Assembly: GCF_009735685.1 (NCBI RefSeq)
Contig: NZ_WHPN01000420.1
Location: 51,353 to 115,352 of the forward strand
Length of the DNA stretch: 64,000 nt
From: Streptomyces lycii
GTDB lineage: Bacteria; Actinomycetota; Actinomycetes; Streptomycetales; Streptomycetaceae
Reading direction: 5' to 3'
Position 1 is the stretch's first letter. Each line of letters begins with the position of its first letter. The position numbers and the translations under genes were made by a program. Under the pieces are notes generated by a model. It saw nothing but the letters and a program-made list of their open reading frames with translations, did not search any database and was not told where the DNA came from. Shown piece by piece: positions 1 to 7,929 of the stretch.

Positions 1-102
1 GCCCGGACCGGTCTCCCCGCCCGGCCCCGGTTACCGCGGCGGCGGGTGCACGAGGCACCATGGAAGGTCGGTGCACGAACGGGTGGCAGGAGAATCAGCG
101 CA

Positions 103-1278
103 GTGGTGGACGTCCACGGGACGGTGGCGGACGGCTTCGAGCCGGTCCGGGACGCCTTCATCCGAAACTTCGCCGAGCGGGGCGAACGCGGCGCCGCCGT
201 GTCCGTCCACCAGGGCGGCCGGCCCGTCGTCGACCTGTGGGCCGGCACCGCCGACCCGTACGGCACCGAGCCGTGGGCCGAGGACACCGTGCAGGTCCTG
301 CGTTCCGCCGGCAAGGGTGTCGCGGCGGCCGTGCCGCTGATGCTGCACCAGCGCGGACAGCTCGACCTGGACGCCCCGGCGGGCACCTACTGGCCGGAGT
401 TCAAGGCCGCGGGCAAGGAGCGGGTGCTCGTACGTCACCTGCTGAACCACCGTGCGGGTGTGCCCGTGCTGGACAGCCCGCTGACCCCGGACGAGGCGCT
501 CGACGGCGTCTCCGGACCGGCGGCCGTCGCCGCCCAGGCCCCCGTGTGGGAGCCCGGCGCCGCGCACGGCTACCACGCGCAGACGTTCAGCTGGCTGCTG
601 ACCGAGCTGGTGCGCCGGGTCACCGGGCGCAGCCTCGGGCGCTGGATCGCCGAGGAGATCAGCGGGCCGCTCGGGCTCGACCTGTGGATCGGCCTGCCGC
701 AGTCCCGGCAGCACCGGGCGGGCCGGATCGCCGATGTCGAGGCGCCCGCGCCGCCCGCCGCCGCGGGGCTGCGGGTGCGGCCCAGGCAGTCCGTCGCCGA
801 CGCCTACCGCGACCCGGAGTCCCTCACCCGGCGTGCCTTCACCGCGATCGACCCGCTGCCGGACGAGAACACCACCGCCTACCGGGCCGCCGAACTGCCC
901 GCGTCGAACGGCACCGGCACGGCCCGCTCCCTGTCCCGCTTCTACGCCGCCCTGATCGGCACGGTGCCGGGCGCCCGCCGCCCGCTGTTCGTGCCCGCGA
1001 CGCTCACCATGGCGCGTACGGAGGAGTCCGCGGGGCCGGACCGGGTCCTCGTCGTGCCGACCCGCTTCGGCCTCGGCCACATGCTGCACGGCCCGGCCTG
1101 CCCGCTGCTGGGCTCCGGCTCCTTCGGCCATCCGGGCCGGGGCGGCTCCCTGGGCTTCGCGGACCCGGAGTCGGGGCTGGCGTTCGGTTACGTCACGAAC
1201 GGGCTCCAGCGCTCGGTCACGGCGGACCCCCGGGCGCAGGCGCTGATCCGCGCCCTACGGGGCTGCGCGAGCCGCTGA
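103..1278 (+). CDS. Beta-lactamase-fold serine hydrolase (class C / EstB-like esterase)
   Basis: A 391-residue serine hydrolase of the class C beta-lactamase/esterase family, probably a cytoplasmic esterase or amidase since no signal peptide is visible. Visible motifs are S-x-x-K (S68-A-G-K71) carrying the nucleophile, a tyrosine motif beginning at Y157 (YHA in place of YxN), and a C-terminal GHPG-type motif at about H343 followed by GSLGFADP, as in EstB-like enzymes. The GTG at 103 is chosen because AGGAGA lies at 88-93, nine bases upstream; an in-frame ATG at 46 has no comparable ribosome site. The natural substrate cannot be told from sequence. It ends just before a repeat-filled gap and appears monocistronic. 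Confidence 0.85.
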   Translation: MVDVHGTVADGFEPVRDAFIRNFAERGERGAAVSVHQGGRPVVDLWAGTADPYGTEPWAEDTVQVLRSAGKGVAAAVPLMLHQRGQLDLDAPAGTYWPEFKAAGKERVLVRHLLNHRAGVPVLDSPLTPDEALDGVSGPAAVAAQAPVWEPGAAHGYHAQTFSWLLTELVRRVTGRSLGRWIAEEISGPLGLDLWIGLPQSRQHRAGRIADVEAPAPPAAAGLRVRPRQSVADAYRDPESLTRRAFTAIDPLPDENTTAYRAAELPASNGTGTARSLSRFYAALIGTVPGARRPLFVPATLTMARTEESAGPDRVLVVPTRFGLGHMLHGPACPLLGSGSFGHPGRGGSLGFADPESGLAFGYVTNGLQRSVTADPRAQALIRALRGCASR

Positions 1279-1358
1279 GCGGGCCGGGCCCTAATTCGCC
1301 GTGCCCAGGGGCTGAGGCATGCCCCGGGCACGCCGCCCGGCGCCCGGTGAGGGCGCGG

Positions 1359-1637
1359 GGGTGCGCTGGCGGGCGGGTGCGTTGGCCCGGGCGTGCGCTT
1401 GCCCGGGGATGCGCTTGCCTGGGGGTGCGCTTGCCTGGGGGTGCGCTTGCCCGGGGGTGCGTTGGCCTGGGGGTGCGCTGGCCCGAGCGTGCGCTGGCGC
1501 GGGGTGCGTTGGCCCGGGCCTGCGCTGGCGCGGGGTGTGCTGGCGCGCGGGTGCGTTGGCCCGGGGGTGCGTTTGCCTGGGGGTGCGCTGGCGCGGGGGT
1601 GCGCCGGCCCGGGGTGTGCTTCGGGCGCTCGGGCCAT
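1359..1637. repeat. Degenerate 16-bp tandem array
   Basis: About 17 imperfect copies of a 16-bp unit of the form GTGCGCTTGCCTGGGG, clearest at 1409-1504 where successive units start 16 bases apart (1409, 1425, 1441). It becomes more degenerate and sometimes 15 bp toward both ends. The array stops directly before the hairpin element at 1639. The second copy of that element at 59166 is preceded by a similar array. Confidence 0.85.
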
Positions 1638-1638
1638 C

Positions 1639-1790
1639 CCGGGTGCCGGGGGCGGGCCCTCCGGGAGGGGGTCTTCCACCGCATATTTACGGCCGCCCGA
1701 ACCGGTGGCTTCGACGGTCATCCTCTTTGCGCGGCCACACATACACGTAAGCGTGGAAGACCCCCTCCCTACGGACCCACCCCCTCCCGT
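1639..1790. repeat. 152-bp inverted-repeat element, copy 1
   Basis: A perfect 17-bp inverted repeat (GGGAGGGGGTCTTCCAC at 1663-1679 and its complement at 1753-1769) encloses a 73-base core. A short inner pair GGCCGC/GCGGCC lies at 1691-1696 and 1731-1736. The same 152-base block recurs at 59166-59317 with about 17 differences by hand count, none in the 41 left-end bases or in the 17-bp arms; most lie in the core centre (1702-1730). It could be a MITE-like mobile element, a structured RNA or a long-stem terminator. I do not recognise a named family. Confidence 0.85.
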
Positions 1791-2017
1791 ATCGATGGCG
1801 GCTGCGGGCCGTCGTCGGGCGCGCCGCCCTGCTTTCGCTTTGCCGCGCTCGCGACCGTACCGGCACGTTCCGGGCGTATTCGACTCGTTCCGGCCGCGGG
1901 GACGCGGCGGGCTCCGGTGGGCCTCCGGGGTTGCGTCCCGGCCCGGCCGGGCACACAGGCCCCGACCCCATTCAGGGGTGATCAAGCGGTCGGGCGGACG
2001 GACGGAGGCGGACGGCG

Positions 2018-2986
2018 ATGGGGCGGTTCGACGGATACGGCGTGCTGGTCACGGGCGCCGGGCGGGGCATCGGCGAGGTGGTGGCGCGCCGCCTCGCCGG
2101 CGAGGGCGCGCGGGTGCTGGTCACCGATCTCGACGCGGGCCGGGCGGAGGGCGCGGCGGCGCGGGTGCGCGCGGCGGTCCGGCCGGCCGACCCGGGCGGG
2201 GGACTCGATTCCGGGACCGGTACCGCCACCGGTCCCGGATCCGGGGTGGGGGGCGGACCGTCCATCGCTCCCGGACCCGCCACCGGGCTCGGGCAGGTCA
2301 CCGCCCCCGGGACCACTACCGGGCCACGGCCCGCCGCGCCCGGGCCCGCCACCGGCCACGGCACGGGGACGGCCGAGGCCCACGTCTGCGACGTCGGCGA
2401 CCAGGCGTCGGTGGACGCGGCGGTGGCGTACGCCGTCGCCCGGTTCGGCTCGCTGGACGTCCTCGTCAACAACGCCATGTCCTGCACCCCGGACACCCCG
2501 CTCATCGAGGACCAGCCCGAGGACGCCTGGCAGCGGGACCTGGACACGACGCTCACCGGCGCGTTCCGCTGTGTCCGCGCCGCCATGCCGCACCTGGCCG
2601 ACGCCGGGGGCCGCGGCGCGGTGGTGAACATCGGCTCCGTCAACGGCCACCAGGACTTCGGGAATCACGCCTACAGCGCGGCCAAGGCCGGACTGGCGAG
2701 CCTGACCCGCACCCTGGCGGTGCAGTCCGCCGAGCGCGGTGTCCGGGTCAATCTGATCGCGCCCGGCACCGTCCGCACCCCGAACTGGGACGGCCGCGAG
2801 GACGCGCTGGAGCGCGCCGCGCGGGTGTATCCGCTGGGCCGGGTCGGGCGGCCGGAGGACATCGCGGCCGCCGTGGCGTTCCTGGCCTCCGCCGACGCCT
2901 CGTGGATCACGGGCGTGACCCTGCCGGTGGACGGCGGCCTGCTGATCAGCAACGCCGCGCTGCGCCAGGCCTTCCGGGGCGACTGA
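2018..2986 (+). CDS. SDR-family NAD(P)-dependent oxidoreductase with low-complexity insertion
   Basis: A short-chain dehydrogenase/reductase of 322 residues. The cofactor motif TGAGRGIG is at residues 12-19, the NNA motif follows LDVLV, and the catalytic residues are Ser207, Tyr219 and Lys223 (YSAAK). A C-terminal PVDGG motif is typical of classical SDRs. The family is normally about 250 residues; the excess is a Gly/Pro/Thr-rich stretch of about 65 residues (roughly 55-120) between beta-3 and the VCDV acidic motif, where natural SDRs have a short loop. The ATG at 2018 follows a purine-rich GGAGGCGGACGGCG stretch. The substrate is unknown. Confidence 0.9.
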   Translation: MGRFDGYGVLVTGAGRGIGEVVARRLAGEGARVLVTDLDAGRAEGAAARVRAAVRPADPGGGLDSGTGTATGPGSGVGGGPSIAPGPATGLGQVTAPGTTTGPRPAAPGPATGHGTGTAEAHVCDVGDQASVDAAVAYAVARFGSLDVLVNNAMSCTPDTPLIEDQPEDAWQRDLDTTLTGAFRCVRAAMPHLADAGGRGAVVNIGSVNGHQDFGNHAYSAAKAGLASLTRTLAVQSAERGVRVNLIAPGTVRTPNWDGREDALERAARVYPLGRVGRPEDIAAAVAFLASADASWITGVTLPVDGGLLISNAALRQAFRGD

Positions 2987-3290
2987 CGGCGGCTCCCGAA
3001 CCGCTACCGGGAGATGCCGTACGGAAGTACCGGGGCAGATGCGCAGGACGGGCGCGTGCGTACGGAAGTGCCGTACGGAAGTGCCGTACGGAAGTGCCGT
3101 GCGGAGGCGCCGTGCGGAGGTGCCGTGCGGAGGTGCCGTACGGAGGTGCCGTGCGGAGGCGCCGTGCGGAGGCGCCGTGCGGAGGCGGTGCGTGGCCCGG
3201 CGGTCCCGGCCTCCCGGCCCGGTCCTCCGGGCCCGCGCTCTCGGCCCGGTGCGTCGTCGGCCGGCGGACCGCGCCCCGGACACCGGCGAT
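2987..3290. repeat. 13-bp tandem array in the gap downstream of the SDR gene
   Basis: Between the convergent SDR and EamA genes, about 3058-3187 carries some ten tandem 13-bp units of the form AAGTGCCGTACGG, with G/A and C/T variants. Every unit contains the self-complementary octamer CCGTACGG or its CCGTGCGG variant, so the array can form many small hairpins. The period is not a multiple of three, which argues against coding. A looser copy lies at 3013-3027. The rest of the gap is GC-rich with no other signal. Confidence 0.85.
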
Positions 3291-4142
3291 TCAGCCCGCG
3301 CGGAGCATCAGGGCGATCCCCGCCGCCATCAGCGTCGCCGCCGCGACGCGCGGGGCGCCGAACCGCTCCTTGAAGACCAGCGCGCCGATCGCCGCGCCCA
3401 CGACGACCGAGGACTCCCGCAGGGCGGCGACCGGCGCCAGCGGTGCCCGGGTCTGGGCCCAGAGCACCAGGCCGTACGCGACGGTGGAGAGCGCACCGCC
3501 GAGCAGGCCGCGCACCACGAAGGGCCGGACTCCGGCGAGCAGTTCACCGCGCCGGGCCGCCAGGGCGTACAGCGGTATCGGCAGGCTCTGGAGCATCAGC
3601 AGCCAGGCGGTGTAGCCGAGCGCGGTGCCGGCGGCGCGCACCCCGAGGCCGTCCACGACCGTGTACGAGGCGATGGCCAGGCCGGTGCCCACGGCCGCCA
3701 CGACCGCCGCCCGGCGCGGGCGGGCACCGGATCCGCGCGCGTCCCACAGGGCGAGGCCCATCAGCCCCGCGCCGGCCGCCGCCACGCCCGCAGTCTGCCG
3801 GGCGTCCGGGCGCTCTCCCACGAACACCAGGGCGAGCACGGTGACGACGAGTGGCGCGGTGCCGCGGGCGATCGGGTACACCTGCCCGAAGTCGCCCAGC
3901 TCGAACGACCGCATCAGCAGCAGCATGTAGAGCAGATGGATCAGCACCGAGGCGATCAGATACGGCCATGCGGCGGCGGCCGGGAGCGGCACGAACCAGA
4001 CGAGCACCCCGACCACGGCCAGTTCCCCGGCGCCGACCAGGGTGAAGGCGAGCAACTGGTCCTTGATGCCGTGCGCGATGGCGTTCCAGCTCGCGTGCAG
4101 CACCGCCGCGGCCAGCACCGCGGCGGTGACCAGCGGCGTCAC
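3291..4142 (-). CDS. EamA/DMT-family transporter
   Basis: A 283-residue multi-spanning membrane protein of the drug/metabolite transporter superfamily, with about ten hydrophobic segments arranged as two EamA repeats. The first carries the family-like GQVYPIARGTAPLVV segment and the second RESSVVVGAAIGALVFKE. The start is GTG at 4142, overlapping the upstream YbaK-type gene by GTGA, so translation is probably coupled. The alternative upstream start would add an Arg/Pro-rich tail uncharacteristic of the family. The substrate cannot be assigned; the family exports amino acids, nucleotides and other metabolites. Confidence 0.88.
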   Translation of the reverse strand: MTPLVTAAVLAAAVLHASWNAIAHGIKDQLLAFTLVGAGELAVVGVLVWFVPLPAAAAWPYLIASVLIHLLYMLLLMRSFELGDFGQVYPIARGTAPLVVTVLALVFVGERPDARQTAGVAAAGAGLMGLALWDARGSGARPRRAAVVAAVGTGLAIASYTVVDGLGVRAAGTALGYTAWLLMLQSLPIPLYALAARRGELLAGVRPFVVRGLLGGALSTVAYGLVLWAQTRAPLAPVAALRESSVVVGAAIGALVFKERFGAPRVAAATLMAAGIALMLRAG

Positions 4143-4624
4143 GCAGAGCTGTCCCGGACGTCGGCCAGGGTGCCGTCGGCGTACCGGATCAGTTCCCGGG
4201 GCGGGAGCGGGAAGACGGTGTGCGGAGTGCCGGCCGCCGCCCACACCTCGTCGTGCTCCAGCAGGCGCCGGTCGGCCAGCACCCGTGAGCGGACGGCGTG
4301 GCCGAAGGGCGGCACGCCACCGATCGCGTAACCCGTGGTGGCACGCACCAGGTCCGCGTCCGCCCGGCGGACCTTCTCGGCGCCCAGCTCGGCCCGTACC
4401 AGCTCGGTGTCGACGCGGGAGGCGCCGTCGACCAGGACCAGCACGGGCTGTCCGTCCGCCTCGAACATCAGCGACTTGACGATCTGGGAGAGCTGGCAGC
4501 CGATGGCTGCCGCCGCCTCCGCGGCGGTCCGGGTGGCGTCCGGGAAGCGCCGTACGCGGGCTTCCAGTCCCAGTTCACTGAGGGCTGCGGCGAAACGGGG
4601 GTGCGCGGTGTCCGGTGTCGTCAT
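4139..4624 (-). CDS. YbaK/EbsC-type aminoacyl-tRNA deacylase
   Basis: A 161-residue protein of the YbaK/ProX trans-editing family, which hydrolyses mischarged aminoacyl-tRNAs such as Cys-tRNA-Pro or Ala-tRNA-Pro. Family hallmarks are the QIVKSLMF segment with the conserved lysine and a GYAIGGVPPFGH motif lining the substrate pocket. It overlaps the DUF397 gene upstream by four bases (ATGA at 4621-4624) and the EamA gene downstream by four, so the three are one transcription unit. Which tRNA it edits is not decided by the sequence. Confidence 0.9.
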   Translation of the reverse strand: MTTPDTAHPRFAAALSELGLEARVRRFPDATRTAAEAAAAIGCQLSQIVKSLMFEADGQPVLVLVDGASRVDTELVRAELGAEKVRRADADLVRATTGYAIGGVPPFGHAVRSRVLADRRLLEHDEVWAAAGTPHTVFPLPPRELIRYADGTLADVRDSSA

Positions 4625-4893
4625 GGCCCGACCGTAACGGTTGGTGTAGGGGCCACGCGACGGGGTTCCGGGAGGTGCACCGCCCTGCTCGCCTTACCCA
4701 GGGGGCAGAGTTCGCCCTTCTTGACTCCGCGTATCAATGCTTTCAGGGAGGAGGGTGTGGTCGCCACCGTGACGGCCGGTGCGTCACTTTCCCGAATCGC
4801 TACTGTGTGTCCGGCTGAGCAAACCTCGATGCAGTGGTTCCCGTCGGCACCGCCGGAAAAGGAAGACTTCTGCCAGTTTATTATCTCTGGCAT
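4621..4893 (-). CDS. DUF397 domain protein
   Basis: A 90-residue DUF397 protein, recognised by WQKSSFSGG near the N-terminus, a Cys-Ile-Glu-Val segment and VAIRESDAP. DUF397 genes typically sit directly beside an XRE/DUF5753 regulator, as here, and pairs of the BldB/WhiJ type are linked to Streptomyces development. The core ends by residue 60; a tail rich in Leu, Lys and Pro follows. The first codons include two consecutive ATA isoleucine codons, rare in this GC-rich genome. Its partner regulator appears damaged (see 4905-5588). Confidence 0.88.
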   Translation of the reverse strand: MPEIINWQKSSFSGGADGNHCIEVCSAGHTVAIRESDAPAVTVATTPSSLKALIRGVKKGELCPLGKASRAVHLPEPRRVAPTPTVTVGP

Positions 4894-4904
4894 AACCGGA
4901 CCTT

Positions 4905-5588
4905 TCAGGTGTCCAGCACTACTTTGTTCATGAAGTCTCGTGATCGTGCAGGGTTGACTGAGTGCTTCTTGATTTCTTGATAAAGATGGCGGTGCTTGTT
5001 CAGGTGATCTTCGTCCACCAGAAGCACCCCGCCGTGGGCGGCATCCAAGTGTACTGAGTCCAACTGTGGTACCTGTGCGCCGATGTGCAGCATCGAGTAG
5101 CCTGCGTTCGAGAACCCGTCGGTGTCGAAAGGTACTACTCGTACGCAGACGCGTTCTCGTTCCGAAGCTTCGATGAGTTTCCGAAGCTGGGCGCGGGCAA
5201 TTCTCCTGTCTGCGGCGCGAATGCGCAGGGCTGATTCATGGATCACCACTTCGAACGTGAGGTGCGAGGATCGGTCCAGCACCTGCTGCCGCCGCATCCT
5301 GAATGCAACGCGTGTGTCGATGTCCTGCTGCGACTGACCGGGCGATACCTGGCTGAAAAGCGCTCGTGCGTGGTCTTCCGTCTGAAGCAGCCCAGGGATT
5401 TGTGTGATCTCAACGCTGTGCAGGGACATCGCATGATGCTCCGGCTCCGCGATGTCGAGATTCCCTTGAGGCAGCACACCTCGATGGTCTTCCCACCAGC
5501 CCCTCTGCCGGCCGCGCGTCATCGCTGCAAGCGCCTCGATGAAGTCCGGTTCCGTGCACCCGTAGTAGAGCCTTGCCCACCGCTGGGA
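4905..5588 (-). pseudogene. 5'-truncated XRE/DUF5753 regulator
   Basis: The frame encodes a DUF5753 domain (RGWWEDHRG, LDIAEPEHHA, IPGLLQTEDHARAL, FEVVIHESALR, VRVVPFDTDG), normally the C-terminal two-thirds of an XRE helix-turn-helix regulator that partners DUF397. The largest ATG-initiated frame is 4905-5522 (205 aa). Homology to the domain continues upstream of that ATG (LYYGCTEPDFIEALAA) without any start codon and then meets two consecutive TGA codons just above 5588. No helix-turn-helix is readable in that frame, and only uncertain fragments appear in others. This looks like a 5' truncation or frameshift, perhaps with residual translation of the ligand/dimer domain. It lies 11 bases upstream of DUF397 on the same strand. 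Confidence 0.75.
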
Positions 5589-5894
5589 TCATCACCCCGT
5601 ACGTCCGGACCTCTTCGGCGCCGTCTCGAAGGTGGTCTGGTGCGAGATCGGTCGCGCGGCTGCCCCCTGCACGTGACCGGAAGACCACCACACGGATCGC
5701 GCCGCTGTGTCTCACCTCGTCGAGAGGTGGAACACAGCGGTCCCGTCAGCGTGGGGCCGCAAGCGCCATGGATCAGCCGTCAGGTCAGGACTCGCCGCAG
5801 CTGAAGGCGCCGTCGGCGGCAACCAGCGCACAGCATCGCAGCGACCGGAACGGCCGCAGCGGCCGGCGGAGGCACGCGAAGGAAAAGGAAGGGG
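5589..5894. other. Gap with decayed upstream half of the DUF5753 gene
   Basis: About 300 bases upstream of the truncated regulator. A minus-strand frame at 5410-5715 runs opposite to the stops and may carry scrambled remains of the missing helix-turn-helix, but I cannot read a domain in it. A small palindrome CACCTC-GTCGA-GAGGTG at 5709-5725 is the only other feature seen. Confidence 0.4.
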
Positions 5895-7547
5895 TCAGCC
5901 CGCCGAGCCCAGGATCTTGGCGACGACCGGGCCCGCCGAGGAGCCGCCGTGGCCGCCCTGCGGCACGACGGCCGCCGCCGCTACGTCGCCGCGGTACGCG
6001 GTGAACCAGCCGTTCGGCTTCTTCTGGCCGTCGACCTCCGCCGAGCCCGTCTTGCCGCCGATGTCCCCGCCGAGCCCGGCCATCGCCTCCGCTGCGGTGC
6101 CCGAGGTGGCCGTCAGCCGCATCAGGCCGCGCAACTGCTCGGCCGTGCCGCCGGACATGGTGCGCGGGGCCTTCGCGAGCTTCCGGTCGTCGACCGACGC
6201 GGGGACCAGCACCGGCTGCCGGAAGACGCCGGACTTCACGGTCGCCGACACCGACGCCATGGTCAGCGGATTCATCCGGACGCCGCCCTGGCCGATCAGC
6301 GACGCGGCCTTCGGGGCGTCCTTCTGCACGGGCACGGCGCCGTCGAACGTCGTCACGCCCGTCTGCCAGTTCAGCCCGATGCCGAAGACGTCCCGGGCCT
6401 GCTTCGTCAGGGCGTCGTCGGCGAGCTTCTCGGCCTGGGTGATGAAGGCGGTGTTGCAGGAGCGGGCGAAGCTCTGCGAGAAGGTGCCGTTCTTGATCTC
6501 GAACTTGTCGAGGTTCTGGAACTTCCAGCCCCCGTACTCGGCGTACTTGGGGCAGGGGTGCGCCTTCTCCGGCGACGCCAGGCCCTTTTCCAGCAGCAGC
6601 GAGGTGCTCACGACCTTCATCGTCGACCCCGGGGCCAGCGAGCCCTGGAGCGCGATGTTGTAGCCGTCGGCCGGGGTGTTGGCGATCGCCAGGATCTCCC
6701 CGGTGCTGGGCTGGACCGCGACGGCCGCCGCCTTGGGATGTCCGGCCACGGCCTTCTCGGCCGCCGCCTGGAGCCCGGCGTCGAGCGTCGTCTCCAGCTC
6801 GCCCGGCACGCCCTCGGCCAGCTCCTTCAGCGTCTTGTCGGGCTCCTTGTCGCCCTCCTCGCGCTGCACGAACACCTCGACGGCCGGCTTGCCGCCCGCC
6901 TTGTCGCCGTACCGCTCCCGCAGCGCGGCCAGGATGTTCGCGAGCTGCGGGTGGTCCTCCTTGGTCAGCTCCCGGCCGTCCCGGTCGACCGCCTTGATCG
7001 GCGGGGCCTTCGACTCGCCGGTGACCAGGGTGTCGCCCTCGCCCAGCTCGGGGTGGACGACGGAGGGCTGCCACTCGACGAGCGGCTTGCCGGTGGTCTT
7101 GTCGCGGACGACGGTCAGCGCCGATTCGTACGCCAGCGTGGAACTCAGCGGTGCCGTGCGCCCCTCGCTCTCGTACGCGATGTCGGCGGTCACGGCGAAC
7201 GGCACCTTCGCGCCGGACGGAGTGCCCGGCTTCAGGGCGACCTTCGCGACGTGCGCGTCCTTCCGGTAGCCCGTCAGGGCGGCGGCGGCGGCCGTGCTGT
7301 CGTCGGTGAGCGCGGCGGCCTTGCGCGGCTCGCCCGCCGCCCAGGCCGCGAGGAAGTCCCGCGCGGTGTCACGGACCTCCGCCGCGCTGGGCGGGCCCGT
7401 CTTCACCTCTTCGTCCTGGGCACCGGCCGAGGCCGTCGACGCGCTGCCGGCGGGTTCGGACACGAAGTCGTAGACGCCGTAACCGGCGACGCCGACCACC
7501 GCGGTGAACACACCACCGATGACAGCCGTCCTGGTGCCACTGCGCAT
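5895..7547 (-). CDS. Penicillin-binding protein, class B transpeptidase with MecA-like N-terminal domain
   Basis: A 550-residue membrane-anchored DD-transpeptidase that cross-links peptidoglycan outside the membrane. It has a short N-terminus and one transmembrane anchor (about residues 6-28), then an NTF2-like MecA_N-type domain (about 55-170), a linker/dimerisation region, and the transpeptidase domain. All three active-site motifs are present: S308-T-M-K311, S363-C-N365 and K499-T-G501-S. The start at 7547 (ATGCGCAGTGGC) gives a positively charged cap before the anchor; longer frames would add repeat-derived residues. It seems monocistronic. Paralogues in Streptomyces are numerous, so no gene name is given. 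Confidence 0.92.
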   Translation of the reverse strand: MRSGTRTAVIGGVFTAVVGVAGYGVYDFVSEPAGSASTASAGAQDEEVKTGPPSAAEVRDTARDFLAAWAAGEPRKAAALTDDSTAAAAALTGYRKDAHVAKVALKPGTPSGAKVPFAVTADIAYESEGRTAPLSSTLAYESALTVVRDKTTGKPLVEWQPSVVHPELGEGDTLVTGESKAPPIKAVDRDGRELTKEDHPQLANILAALRERYGDKAGGKPAVEVFVQREEGDKEPDKTLKELAEGVPGELETTLDAGLQAAAEKAVAGHPKAAAVAVQPSTGEILAIANTPADGYNIALQGSLAPGSTMKVVSTSLLLEKGLASPEKAHPCPKYAEYGGWKFQNLDKFEIKNGTFSQSFARSCNTAFITQAEKLADDALTKQARDVFGIGLNWQTGVTTFDGAVPVQKDAPKAASLIGQGGVRMNPLTMASVSATVKSGVFRQPVLVPASVDDRKLAKAPRTMSGGTAEQLRGLMRLTATSGTAAEAMAGLGGDIGGKTGSAEVDGQKKPNGWFTAYRGDVAAAAVVPQGGHGGSSAGPVVAKILGSAG

Positions 7548-7929
7548 CGAAGAAACCCCCACAGCCCCTCGGATCAGTCGCTCCCGCCCGGTACAAGGGG
7601 GCGACGCGGCGCACTCTACGGCATGCGGGTGACAGGTCCGCCGGGTGCCACAAGCGGTGCCACAAGCGGCGTCACGAGCGGTGTCACGAGCGGCGTGACG
7701 AGCAGTGCCACAGGCGGTGGCCGAGCGGTGCCACCCACGTGCCCGGGCGTGCCGGTCGCGGGCTGCACGCCGTGCCCGGGTGCCGGTCGCGGTGCCCGGG
7801 CGGTTGCCGCGGGCGGTGTTCGGGCCGCCGGCGCCGGCGTGGGCCGCGCCCGCCGCCCCGCGGCGCTTCACGGAAGCTTCACGGTCGCTCTCGTACGCGC
7901 CACATGCCGCCCCGGTTGGCTCCCGGGTC
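7548..7929. other. Divergent intergenic region with 12-bp array
   Basis: This gap separates the minus-strand penicillin-binding protein from the plus-strand DUF998-like gene and must hold both promoters. At 7644-7715 there are six tandem 12-bp units of the form GGTGCCACAAGC/GGTGTCACGAGC. Around 7730-7860 the sequence is plain GC-rich DNA. I see no convincing -10/-35 pair. Confidence 0.6.
7644..7715. repeat. Six-copy 12-bp tandem repeat
   Basis: Units start at 7644, 7656, 7668, 7680, 7692 and 7704. Consensus is GGYGYCACRAGC, with drift in the third to sixth bases. The array lies about 100 bases upstream of the penicillin-binding protein start and could be bound by a regulator or simply be slippage product. 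Confidence 0.85.

Larger units (their letters stand above)
1279..2017. other. Repeat-filled gap between hydrolase and SDR genes
   Basis: This 739-base gap holds no convincing gene. It contains a degenerate 16-bp tandem array (about 1359-1637), the 152-bp hairpin element (1639-1790), and about 230 bases of ordinary sequence leading to the SDR gene. Long reading frames exist on several strands, but they translate the repeats into Arg/Pro/Gly-rich strings with no domain signal. Confidence 0.7.

Noticed and set aside
1359..1637. CRISPR-like array
   Set aside because: Repeats are 16 bp, degenerate and directly adjacent with no spacers, and no cas genes are present in the window.
1188..1985. Minus-strand frame reading through the hairpin element and the 16-bp array
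   Set aside because: The protein would be Pro/Ala/Arg repeats, and substitutions between the two element copies are mostly non-synonymous, so coding is not supported.
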